Shown: piece by piece, positions 23,433-34,130 of the stretch | Layout of the letters: each line of letters begins with the position of its first letter | How positions within the stretch are numbered: position 1 is the stretch's first letter | Source: Lathyrus oleraceus | Lineage: Eukaryota; Streptophyta; Magnoliopsida; Fabales; Fabaceae | Assembly: GCF_024323335.1 (NCBI RefSeq) | Contig: NC_066585.1 | Coordinates: forward strand, 80,947,359-81,011,358 | Direction: 5' to 3' | DNA: 64,000 bases | Translations under genes and position numbers: made by a program | The notes under the pieces: model-generated | Database searches by the model: none | Told to the model about the DNA's origin: nothing | What the model saw: only the letters and a program-made list of their open reading frames with translations

Positions 23433-25160
23433 ATGGATTCCGCAAACGTAAATCTGATTTTCAAAGATGGTGGAAGTAGCAAAAAACCACCACTATATTC
23501 TGGTGAATATTTTGACTTCTGGAAAATACACATGAGGGCACATTTAGAAGCACAAGGCGACGAAATTTGGGATGCCGTTGAAAATGGTCCATTTGTTGCC
23601 ATGAGTGTTATAAAAAATGTAGGGACAATAAAGATTAAGAGTGCATGGGACGATGAAAATAAGAAAAAGGTTCTCTACAACAAAAAGACAATTAATATAC
23701 TTCAGAGCGCTCTTAGCATGTGTGTTTCTCAGTGTGCAATTGCAAAAGAAATTTGGGATACTCTAGTTGAAACACATGAAGGAACTGTTGAAGTTAAAAG
23801 GTTTAGATTAAATACCTTAAGTCAAGAGTACTAGATGTTCAGAATGCAACTCAGAGAGTCCATCATCGCATTACAAAAAATATTTGTACACTTGACAAAC
23901 CATTTGATTGCTCTTGGTAAGACCTTTACTAACGATGATCTTAATCTTAAAGTACTCAAATCATTAACCAGGGAATGGCAACCAAAAGTAACAGCAATAT
24001 CGGAAAAGAAAAGTCTTTCTACTATGACTTTCGCTTCATTATTTGGAAAACTACAATAACATGAACTTGAACTCGGGAGACTTGAAAAACATGAAATTCA
24101 AGAAAAGAAATCAAAAGGCGTCACTTTAAAAGTTATCTCAAAAGAAGAACAAGAAGATGATGCTCCGGAATAAGATGAGAATTTCATGCTCCTTGTTAAA
24201 AGGCTTGGTAAGTTTTTGGGTAAAATGAACAATCCTTGAATTATGTAAAAAGAAAAAAAATCAGGAAAAAGGATACTTTTACATCAACATCAAATATCAC
24301 TTGCTATGAATATGGAAAGCAATGACACATAAAGACGGATTGTCCAAAACTCAACAAGAAAAATGGCTTCAAAAGTAGAAAGGACTCCAAATCTAAAAGA
24401 GCCTACATTGTGTGTGGGAAGATAATGAAGTAAGTTCACCATTCGACTCGAAAAGTGATGAATGTACAAACCTTTCCTTGATGGCTTCACATCACTCTGA
24501 TAATGAAGATGAAGAGGTTAGTAATGAGTTTTCTATTTATGGTAATGATGCATAAGGTGTCATAGATGAACTTCTAAATGAATGCAAAATTATGTATAAA
24601 ATGATGTCCAATCAAAAGAAACAAATTTTATCTCTTGAAGAAAAGATTGACACGATGAAAAAGGATTTCGAAGTTGAAAAACAAAACCTTATTAATGAAC
24701 AAAAAAAATTGTATGCAAAGAATGTGAATCTATCTTCTTCTAAATTGTCCAATTAAAAAGAGTCATTGAAAGATATAAAAAAGGACAAGTTGGATTGGAT
24801 GGTGCCCTTAGTCAACAAAGATATGCAAATGATAAAAGTGGACTTAGATACTCTAAATTTAATAAACCAAGTTCTAGTAAAACTATCTTTGTTAAGGCTG
24901 ATGATAAATCCAATTAAGAAAGAATGAAAAAATCTAACAATGTTCATCATTATCCTAAAAAGAAAAGATTTGTCAAGAAGAAATCTTATGTTCCTAGATA
25001 TAAAAGTAATTTTGTTTCTATTGTGGTATAACTGGTCATACACCTAATGACTGCTATGTGAGAAATTTTAGTATGGCAAGTGGGCATTACATATGGGTCA
25101 AGAAAGGAACTAATTATGAAGGACCCAGAGCAGTTTGGGTACCTAACAAGACCTAATTTG
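23433..25160 (+). pseudogene. C2 gag with zinc knuckles, multiple stops
   Basis: Starts at ATG 23433 (MDSANVNLIF). YSGEYFDFWKIHMRAHLEAQ is the DUF4219-type N-terminus of copia gag, followed by a UBN2 domain (EIWDTLVETHEGT, LTREWQPKVTAI). Stops at 23832-23834, 24057-24059 and later. Two knuckle remnants: CYEYGK, stop, HIKTDCP near 24301 (second Cys now Tyr) and YCGITGHTPNDCY near 25018. A Lys/Glu-rich coiled-coil-like stretch lies between them. Confidence 0.8.
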
Positions 25161-28100
25161 TTTTGTAGATATGCTTAAAGACCACTACAAATCTCAGGTA
25201 TCTCGATAGTGGTTGTTCTAAGCATATGACATGAGATATCAACAAAACTTTCAAATCTAGTGCTTAAGGCCAAGGGATATGTCACTTATGGTGACAACAA
25301 CAAAGGAAAGATTCTTGGCATATGTAAAGTTGGAGCACCACCTTTCACATCCATTAAAGATGTTCTTTATGTTGAAGTACTAAAGCACAATCTTCTTAGT
25401 ATAAGCCAACTTTGCGACAAAGGCTTCAAGATCAAGTTCACCAAGGGTGAATGCTTAATTGAAGATGAAGCCACTCATGAGATAAAACTCAAGGGTAAGA
25501 GAATTAATAATATTTTTATGATTTCCGTAGATGACATATATTTGAAGTTAAAATGTCTCATAGCAAACAACAATAACTCATGGCTATGGCATAAAAGAAT
25601 TGCTCATATTCACACGGAGCACTTAAATAAACTAGTCAAGCATGATCTTGTCATTGGTTTATCTAAGATAAAGTTTATCAAAGATAAACTATGTGATGCT
25701 TGTCAAAAGGGAAAACAGACCAAATCAAATTTCAAACCTAAGAATATGGTGTCCACTTCAAGGCCACTACGATTGTCACATATGGACTTATTTGGTCCAT
25801 CAAGAACAAGAAGCTTTGGAGGTAATGTATATGCATTAATTATTGTTGATGATTTTTCTAGATATTCTTGGACATTCTTTTTAGTGCAGAAAAGTGATGC
25901 ATTTAAGGCTTTCAAGAAGTGTGCAAAGCAAATTCAAAATGAGAAATCATTAAAAAATTCCTCCATAAGAAGCGATCATGGAGGAGTGTTCTAAAATGCC
26001 TCCTTTGAAGAATTTTGTGAAGAACCTGGAATCTTTCATAACTTTTCAGCACCAAGGACTCCTCAACAAAATGGAGTGGTGGAAAGGAATAATAGGTCTC
26101 TAGTAGAACTTGCAAGAGTGATGCTTAGTGATTCAAACCTTCCAAAATATTTTTTGGCGGATGCGGTGAGCACGACATGTTATGTAAGTAATAGAGTTAT
26201 TATTAGACTTATCTAGAAAAATACCCCCTATGAACTCTTCAAGGGAAGAAAAACAAACATTGCTCATTTTCATACCTTTGGATGTAAATGCTTTGTCTTA
26301 AATAACGACAAAGATAATCTTGGTAAGTTTGACAAAAAATCCGATGAAGGTATTTTCCTGGGTTATTCTCTCTCTAGTAAAGCATATAGAATATATAATA
26401 AAAGAACTTTAACTATTGAAGAATCCATGCATGTTTTCTTTGATGAAACTAACCCCTCTAAGGAGGATATTGTTTTGTGTGATGATGATGATGATATTTT
26501 AGAAGCTCCTGAGGACGATTCTTCCAATATCAACAATGATAATCAACCGGAACACCCAGAAAAACTAACTCAAAAAGTTAATGATCTACCTAAGGAATAA
26601 AGAACTCATCAGGATCATCCAATTGATAAAGTCATTGGTGATATAAGTTAAAGTGTTGCAATAAGATTAAATCTTAAAGATGCAAGCTTGAATATGGAGT
26701 TTGTCTCACAAATCGAACATTCCAAGATTGATGAAGCCTCAGAAGATGATCAATGGATACTTGCAATGCAAGAAGAGTTAAACCAATTCGAAAGGAATCA
26801 AGTTTGGGAACTTGTCCCTAGGCCAAGTGGTAAACACGTCATAGTTACTAGATGGGTGTTTAAAATTAAGCTTGATGAGAATGGTATAATTGTTCGAAAC
26901 AAAGCAAGATTGGTTTCTCAATGGTACAATCAAGTATAAGGGATCGAATTTGAAGAAACATTTGATCCAGTTGCAAGGTTAGAAGCTATTCATTTATTAC
27001 TTACTTATGCGTGTTCATTAAATTTTCAGTTATACCAAATGGATGTCACGAGCGCTTTCCTAAGTGGCTACATCAATGAAGAAGTCTATGTTAAACAACC
27101 TCCCGGTTTTGAAGACTTCAAGAATCCTTCACATGTCTTCAAGTTAAAGAAAACTATGTATGGCTTAAAACAAGCATCAAGAGCATGGTATGATCGACTT
27201 AGCAAATTTCTCTGCAAAAAAGGCTTTGAAAATGGTAAAGTTGACAAGACCTTGTTTATTAAGGAAATTAAATATAACACTTTATTGGTTCAAGTCTACA
27301 TTGACGAAATCATATTCAGTTCAACAACCAAAGATCTTTGTGAAGAATTCTCATTGATGATTCAATGAGAATTCGAGATATCCATGATGGGTAAGTTGAA
27401 CTATTTTCTTGGACTTCAAATTAAGTAACTAAATAATGGCATCTTTATCAACCAATCAAAATATTGCAAAGAATTGTTGAAAAGATTTGACATGGATAAT
27501 TACAAAGCAATGGTTACCCCAATGGGATCTGGAACCTATGTTGATCAAGATGAATTCGGTGTTTCAATTGATATCATAAATATCGAGGTATGATTGGTTC
27601 ACTATTATATTTGATGGCAAGTTGTCCTGACATAATGTAAAGTGTTTGTCTTTGTGCCCTATTTCAAACCAATACAAAGGAATCACATATTATCACTGTA
27701 AAGATAATCATGAAGTATCTCAAAGGAACAATGTACATCAACTTATGGTATCCCAAATGGAGTATATGTGACATGCTTGATTATTCTAACTCAGACTATG
27801 TAGGTTGTAAAACAGATCGAAAAAGCACAAGCGGTACATATCATATCCTAGGAAATGCCCTTGTATCTTGGTCCTACAAGAAGCAAGCATGTGTGGCTCT
27901 TAGTACAGCTGAAGCAAAATACATTGCTGCAGGAAGTTATTACACTCAAATACTTTGGCTAAAACAACAACTGAGCGACTATAGTGAACCTTCGATGCAT
28001 TCCGCTAAGGTGTGACAATACAAGTGCCATAAATATAACAAAAAATCCAGTTATGCACTCAAGAACAAAGAATATCGACATTCACCATCATTTTCTCTGT

Positions 28101-28244
28101 GATCATGTGCTTAAAGTCGATGTTGAAGTTACATTTGTGGATACTCATACTCAACTTGCGGAAATATTCACAAATCCACTAGCAAAAGAACCTTTTTACA
28201 AAATTCGAAGAGAACTTGGCATATTAGATGAGGTGGATGTATGA
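25161..28244 (+). pseudogene. C2 pol: protease, integrase, RT, RNase H, decayed
   Basis: Protease DSGCSKHMT near 25206. The integrase zinc region (WLWHKRIAHIHTEHL, CDACQKGKQ) and core (HMDLFGPSRTRSFGG, IIVDDFSRYSW, IRSDHGGVF, then a stop, then PQQNGVVERNNRS) are nearly complete up to 26200. RT has WELVPRPSGKHVIVTRWVFK and the MDVTSAFLSG block, but its catalytic box reads YIDE instead of YVDD (27297-27308). RNase H has CKTDRKSTSGTYH and LSTAEAKYIAAGS, then a frameshift near 27990 into CDNTSAINITKNPVMHSRTK. At least seven stops. Non-functional. Confidence 0.85.
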
Positions 28245-28874
28245 CTCTTAAAATATATTTTCATCAATCATCACTTAAAAGCCGCTAAGCTACATACCAA
28301 CTCTAATCTTTCATACCTACATTTGGTGATATGTATGCATGATACAAGGGTACTAAATAATGTTTGTTAACATGGACAATTGATATTTCTATGTTTTTTT
28401 CATACATATTGTCCCATATTCCTTTTCTGTTTTTTTGGTTGATGTAACTGGTTGCATCAAATATGGTAACTGGTTACATGCTCGTGCTTTAGCCTTTCTA
28501 GTTCTGTTTCAAATATTGTAATTGGTTACCCTATTTCCTGTAATCGGTTACAACTAATATGTTTTCAGAATATTTTTTTTTAATTTAAGTGCTTTGAATA
28601 TAACTTATTTTTTAGTCAAAAGCACTTTTCACTTCCCAACATTTGTCTTGAAATCCTTCATTCCATTCAACTCACTCTTTCACCTACTATATTCAATTCC
28701 CACTTAACTCCCTCATTCCGAAAAATTCTCAACATTATTTCCATTAATACCCACTCACAAAAACCTCTTTAAAACACATCCTTATCAAACCATAACTCTC
28801 ACAATCACTTCTCCTAGCCAATCTGAAAAATCCCTCTTCAAAACCCTAACTCTCACTTTCTCAAAATTTTCTTC
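28245..28874 (+). other. C2 spacer between pol and third ORF, with palindromic words
   Basis: Noncoding. Contains four variants of the word GTAAC(C/T)GGTTAC at about 28444, 28465, 28518 and 28540. A pyrimidine-rich tract with CCTCTTTAAAACACATCC near 28760-28860 precedes the third ORF. Confidence 0.6.
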
Positions 28875-30023
28875 ATGGAACCTTCAAGAAAGGAAAGAGG
28901 AAAGGGCAAGGTAGGAGAAGTTAGGTCTAAACGACCCTCTGATGCTGAAGCAACTTTCACAGCACCCACCCTCAAGTCGCAGAGATTAACCTTCAACATC
29001 CAGAATCATCCTCTCATGTCGGTGAAATACGGTAATCTGTCATCTTTTCCAACTACTAGCATTAATTTTCATGAACCTCTAGCTTATCAAGGAGTAGTGT
29101 CTTTGATATCTGACTCTGGACCCATTTACCCGGATCTAGTAAGAGAATTTTATGCGAATTTACCAATTAGTACTAGTTACATTTTGTCCTCAAAAGTGAA
29201 GGACAAAAATATTGTACTAGATTTAGAGGACTTGGGCAGGTGCTTGGATGTCCCATATGAAGGACAAACAATTCAGCATGGGTGTGTTCCAGATTGGGTA
29301 GGTCATAGCAAGGTGGACTGTTTTTTCAGCATTCCACGGTTAACCCAACAGGACATTATGAGCAAAAATAATCCAGCCTCATCTCGCTTAACCTTGTTTG
29401 ATAAGAATCTATCGGTGAGCGATAAAATGCTACATTACATCATTGCCTATGTTTTAATGCCAAAGCATTCAAATCATTCTCAAATTGGGGATATGGAAAT
29501 GTAACTAATCTATGTTATTAAACAAAGGATCAAAATCAATTGGGCTTATACCATTTTACTTCACATGGTGCACCAACAAAGTCTAAGTGGCAGCCTACCT
29601 TACACTAGGCTAATTACCAACATCTTGAGCTTTTGTGAAGTCGACTTGAAAAGAGAGCCGAAGAAAATAGTGAATCCAAAGGAGTGTGAAATCAATGTTG
29701 GAACCTCCTTAAGGAACACATGTATAATCCTCGACAATGATGGCACCTACAAGTATAAGGATGATCCTACCGTTATCACTTCTCCTCCCGTGCCCGAAGG
29801 CGAATACACAAACGAAGTCCTCTATAACAAATTTTTCTCTATGGAGACTTTCATGATTAATGATTTTCGAGATCTCCGTCTTGAAGTTGCCTCCCTTAAA
29901 AACCTTTACCAAAACCAACACCAAGACCAAAGTGAGGAGGAAGAAGAAGAGGACGACATGGAAGAAAGTGATTATGCTTTTGTTTATTTCTTACTTATTG
30001 TTGGTTTAATTATGACTCTTTAG
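28875..30023 (+). pseudogene. C2 third ORF (plant transposon-domain / env-like), one internal stop
   Basis: Opens at MEPSRKERGKGKVGEVRSKR and is open to a TAA at 29502-29504. The same frame then resumes and runs to 30023, giving about 382 codons with a single nonsense. The stretch PDLVREFYANLPIS ... DLGRCLDVPYEG ... MLHYIIAYVLMPK resembles the PF20167 'putative plant transposon protein' domain, also recognised in C1 although the two ORFs share little sequence. The end is a Glu-rich stretch followed by a hydrophobic tail YAFVYFLLIVGLIMTL at the very C-terminus, which could be a tail anchor. Function unknown. Confidence 0.7.
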
Positions 30024-30388
30024 TTTTCATGTTGTTGGTAACAAGTTGTATTGTGTGTTTAACTTATGTTCTTCTTACCGCACTTTTATTGTTTAACTTG
30101 GTATGAATGTTCCTATTTGTTAAATGTCTTTATTTGCATTATGTTAGTGTGTATGACTTTTGCATGATAATCTACTATTTTTTTCCCATCCTTTTTGTTA
30201 ATGGCAAAGGGGAAGAAGATGTGTGTTATCTTTTATTTGTTCATCTAACAAAAATGCATCTAGCATCCATTGTCAAAAACCCTCAGTCAAGGATCAAGGG
30301 GGAGCACTCTTCAAGAGGGAGTCTTGAGTTAGAAGAAGAAAATTGCATATACTCTTCCAAGGGTTGTCATCATCAAAAAGGGGGAGAA
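30024..30388 (+). other. C2 3' noncoding region with polypurine tracts
   Basis: Purine tracts AAAGGGGAAGAAGA (about 30206), CAAGGGGGAGCA (about 30296) and AAAAAGGGGGAGAA (30375-30388). The last directly precedes the LTR start TGTGAAAATAAG. This repeats the multi-tract pattern seen in C1. Confidence 0.7.
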
Positions 30389-31553
30389 TGTGAAAATAAG
30401 TTTCTCAAGTAACTATTTTGACGAAGACAAAATAATATGCTTGTGTCAAAAAGGATGGAACATGAGCTAGTGCATTAAAGTAAAGTCTTAAAGTGTTAAA
30501 GATAAAGCCTTGGATGATATCTTGGATTGATCATGACATCATAAGGTACAAGTCTACATTCTCTCTATGTTGAATATAAGTGCTCAAAACTCATACTAAA
30601 TCATGGCATATTGCATTACATTTTTTATGGCATTAAAAAATTAATCAAAATAGTTTTTTCAAATTTTTTCATTATCAATAGCACTGGTAACCGGTTACCA
30701 CATTGTAGTGATGTCTTCTGTGGAATTTTTCAGAGGGTGTAACCGATTACCCAATTTCATGTAACCGGTTACATGTGCGCATTTTTCAAATTTTTAAAGG
30801 CACCAGTTCAGGTGTAACCGGTTACACCATATATGGTAATTGGTTACCACCGAAGCAGTGGCAGTGGTTCACTTATTTTTTGATGGAAACGAATTTTTGA
30901 AATGCCTTTTGAACCATGGAATTTATTCATAAATTTGTACTCTTTTGGAAAGGTGTTAAGGCACTATATAAATCATACTTTTTAGATTTTGAAAGTTACC
31001 TCCTTCTGCATTAAATCTTCATTGCAACTTTGCATAGTTTCAACCAAATATACCTTTGAGCCCTTGTGTTACATATTAAGAATTGTTTTCTTGAAGGAGA
31101 GGATCAATTCAAGTGATTGATACATTGTATACAACTTCATAAACTCTTGTAAAATTCAGAATAGTGTTTGAATCATTGTTGTCCAGAATTGTTGGAAGCA
31201 AGAAAGTGATTAAGGGAGGATTGTTCTCTTAAGTCACTTGGTGTATGTCATAAGGGGATTGTCTTTATTGACGTGTTTAGGATCTTATGTATAGAGGATA
31301 GGATTGCTTGTACAAAGTCCAAACAAGATAGTAAAATCTCTTACTGCATAAAGGGACTGGAGTACTCTCGGATTGTGAGGAGAACCAGGATACATCATTG
31401 TGTTCTTTATTTTTCCGTACTTCATCGCATTCATCTCTTAACATTCAACCGGAAAAATAATCACATCCAAGTTTAAAACCAGAAAAAATTTAAAGTACCT
31501 AATTCACCCCCCCCCCCCCCCCCCCTCTCTCTTAGGTGCATTCCATACTTACA
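30389..31553 (+). repeat. Right LTR of C2 (1165 bp)
   Basis: Starts TGTGAAAATAAG after the polypurine tract and ends CATACTTACA. U3 holds five GTAACCGGTTAC-type palindromes (30686-30848), then a TATA box TATATAAA at 30965-30972. A run of C's (about 31506-31525) near the end is much longer than the C-rich stretch in the left LTR. Confidence 0.88.
30686..30848. repeat. Cluster of palindromic GTAACCGGTTAC words in C2 U3
   Basis: Five sites: GGTAACCGGTTACC at 30686, GTAACCGATTAC at 30739, GTAACCGGTTAC at 30761, the 18-bp perfect palindrome GGTGTAACCGGTTACACC at 30811-30828, and GGTAATTGGTTACC at 30835. They sit 115-280 bases upstream of the LTR TATA box, the position of an enhancer. Binding factor unknown; AACCG-type cores suggest MYB-like sites, which is inference. 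Confidence 0.8.
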
Positions 31554-32130
31554 TATAAAGGTTTTGATCCTCTAGTTTCTTGAGTACCAGATATGCCATG
31601 AGTATATACTTGAAATTACATGTCTGCCATTGATATTTATGATTCTGCCATTGATAGTGTAAATGAGAAGATCATTTATTTACAGAAATGTCATTGAGAG
31701 AGGTTGATACTCATGTTGTGTTTCTTGATCCTCGACTGCTTTAAGTATTTACGAAAATGCCATTTTATATAATTTAATAGTTAAAATTTGATCCTCTAGG
31801 ATAATTACAGCTTTGTCATTTGTTCAAAAGATGATCCTCTTTAGTAGTGCAGAATTACGATAATGTCATTGTGTGACTTATTTCTTTGTCACACTTGGTA
31901 TTTTTTGTTCCTTTCAAACATATGTTTGTCTTTTCTTGTAATGAGCTTAATAATAAACTTGAGAATCATTTCTTCTCGCATCTCATTGATGATAACATTT
32001 ATACATATATGTCTTATTAATTTCGATTAAAGAGCACACATTAAATAATAAATAACATCATTATCTTAAATATTTATACAAAAGTTTGTCATCTTTAAAA
32101 CATCAAAAAAGATTTTTTTTTTCCTTAATA
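31554..32130. other. AT-rich spacer with degenerate GATCCTCT repeats
   Basis: No gene. Between about 31564 and 31880 the words 'TGATCCTC(T/G)' and 'AATGCCATT/AATGTCATT' recur about four times at uneven distances, suggesting a decayed short repeat. The rest is plain AT-rich DNA. Confidence 0.45.
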
Positions 32131-33574
32131 GTATGAATTAATCATTTTGAGTTTGATTATGAAAAGAACTTGATATTGGGTCAAGCTTTTATTTATGTTA
32201 TGATATTAATTGAGTTAGAAATGGTTTTAAAGTGATTTGATTTGAAGAGATACTTGACGTTGGATCAAGCACTCACGTTGCATTCTATTTGATTTTTTAT
32301 TTGGGAAAAGACTTGACGTTCGACCAAACATGTTTTTGTTTTTCTTATGAAAAAATTTCTTTTTACACTATTTTTGATTAAGTCTAAGTTAATAGATAAA
32401 CAATGTGTTAAAAATTATTACAAACTATGGGAGTGCGACACATTTGAAATGAGGGGTATTATGATGAATCAAGAAACCATGGCAAGAAAGTAAGTAAAAT
32501 GAAAGCAAGGTCTAATTAATTAAATATAGGTAAATAAATTAATTGAGTTAATAAGAATTAATTAATAAAATTAATCAATTTAAAAAATTAATTAACTAAA
32601 TTAATAAATACTAATTAACCAAACTAATTTATTAAATTATACTTAAAAAAATTAAACTTACAATAAAACCTAAAAGAAATAATGAGCAAGAATCTAAAAA
32701 CAAAAACAAAATAAAATGGGTTGTAGACAAACTACATAGGCCCAATGAATGAGGGCATACCAGAGCAACCAATGGGGGCAGATAGTAATCTGGGGCACTG
32801 GCCCAATCATCAAAATCCCAAAGAGAGAGTTAAAATGTTGACTCCCTCCTGTCCACATGATGCGCATACAAAAGTCGGTAAGAGGATGTTATGGCCAAGA
32901 TAAAGGGGATGTAATGAAGGTCCACCATAACACGCGAGGGGATCAACCCCAAGTGGGTCTTTGCATGGGGGACAAGTGACTAAGAGGTGCCACTTGTCGT
33001 ATAACCACCGACCAGGGGAAATACACAAGACTCCTAAAACTTTTCACCACTCTCATTTCTCAATCTCATTCTCTCTGATCGTATTGATGATGTTAGAGTG
33101 TCATTCAAACAGTTCTACGAAGATCACGACCTATTATAGTGGGAAGTGATCATATGGACCGTAATATTTTACTGGAGTACATAAGGTCATCAAGGAGTCG
33201 TTTTTCTCTCTTACTGGCATGCTTATTAACCATGCACGAGAAACTTCTTCCCTCTTTCACCTTTAGTTCTAGATATTCTTTAAGGTGAACGTCAAATTGT
33301 GTCTAATAATTTTCCTTTGTTTGTTTAGTCCACGTGCTTGATTTTGAACTTTTGGGTTCTTGTGTCTTAGCTTCATGCGTTCTTCTTTACCTTTCCATTT
33401 TTAGGGTTTTTACTACTTTGAACTCGTTCGCCCTGTCAGTCATTCCTGGAATTGTTCTTAGAATCCTCCAAACATGGTTATTGTCTTTGTATCAACTAGG
33501 AGGGTTGGCAAAGATATATAGAAGTTTGGGTAAATTCAGAAATATTTGCCACTGCTTCCATTTTTTCTTGTGGT

Positions 33575-34130
33575 GACAACTTTGCTCAGGCTATCATTGA
33601 TGTCAGTCTGCCGGAGGATTGAAGTATTCTTCCTTAAGATGAAGATTAAAGAGTATGTGGTCAGTATAGTCATCCTGCTATCCATTTCATGAATGTTTGT
33701 TCTCCCTTATTGGTTATCGCGTTCCTTTCAATGATTTTAAAATCAATATTGTGAATCGTTTACTCGTTGCTTCCTCATAGTTTCATCCTATGAGTTGGAC
33801 GTTCATCAAAGTTTTTTAGCATTGGTGTGAATACAAAGGTAGCAAGGTGACAATAATATTATTTTTCCACCTCTTTAAAGTGAAGAGTGGTTCCAAATTT
33901 ATGAATGGTTCTGCCTTTATCTCTCGTAGGAAAAGTTCTAATACTTTGAATATTATTCTGATAGTGTGAAGCTTTTCAAGGATCATTTCTTCTTGGTAGT
34001 CCCTGTCGCTTCTCAAAAAATACGATCCTTCCCGAAGTATTCGCACGCTCACGAAAAATATGTGTTCGAACAGATTTTCCATCAAACTTTATTTATTTCA
34101 ATGAAGGAAATGGAAAATATCGATAAAACC
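33575..34130 (+). pseudogene. PF04195-like ('putative gypsy-type transposon') ORF remnant, copy 1
   Basis: Readable with frameshifts: FNDFEINIVNRLLVASS then FHPMSWTFIKVFQHW, then CEYKGSKVTI.LFFHLFKV and FKDHFFLVV. The order PF.DFE / P.SW.F...F / FF..F / FKD.FF.V is that of the PF04195 family, found in extra ORFs of plant gypsy elements. This copy still has upstream sequence (33241-33560) that copies 2 and 3 have lost. Confidence 0.6.

Larger units (their letters stand above)
22851..31553 (+). mobile_element. Ty1/copia retrotransposon C2 (SIRE/Maximus-like), decayed, left LTR truncated
   Basis: Left LTR remnant 22851-23384, PBS, gag, zinc knuckles, protease, integrase, RT, RNase H, third ORF, polypurine tract, and full right LTR 30389-31553. 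Same domain order and third-ORF arrangement as C1, but clearly diverged from it in protein and LTR. Many nonsense codons and some frameshifts. Because the first ~620 bases of the left LTR are missing, no target duplication can be tested. Confidence 0.88.

Noticed and set aside
33334..33576. 80-codon hydrophobic open frame next to the first PF04195-like copy.
   Set aside because: It is out of frame with the recognisable ORF blocks and is not conserved in other array copies.
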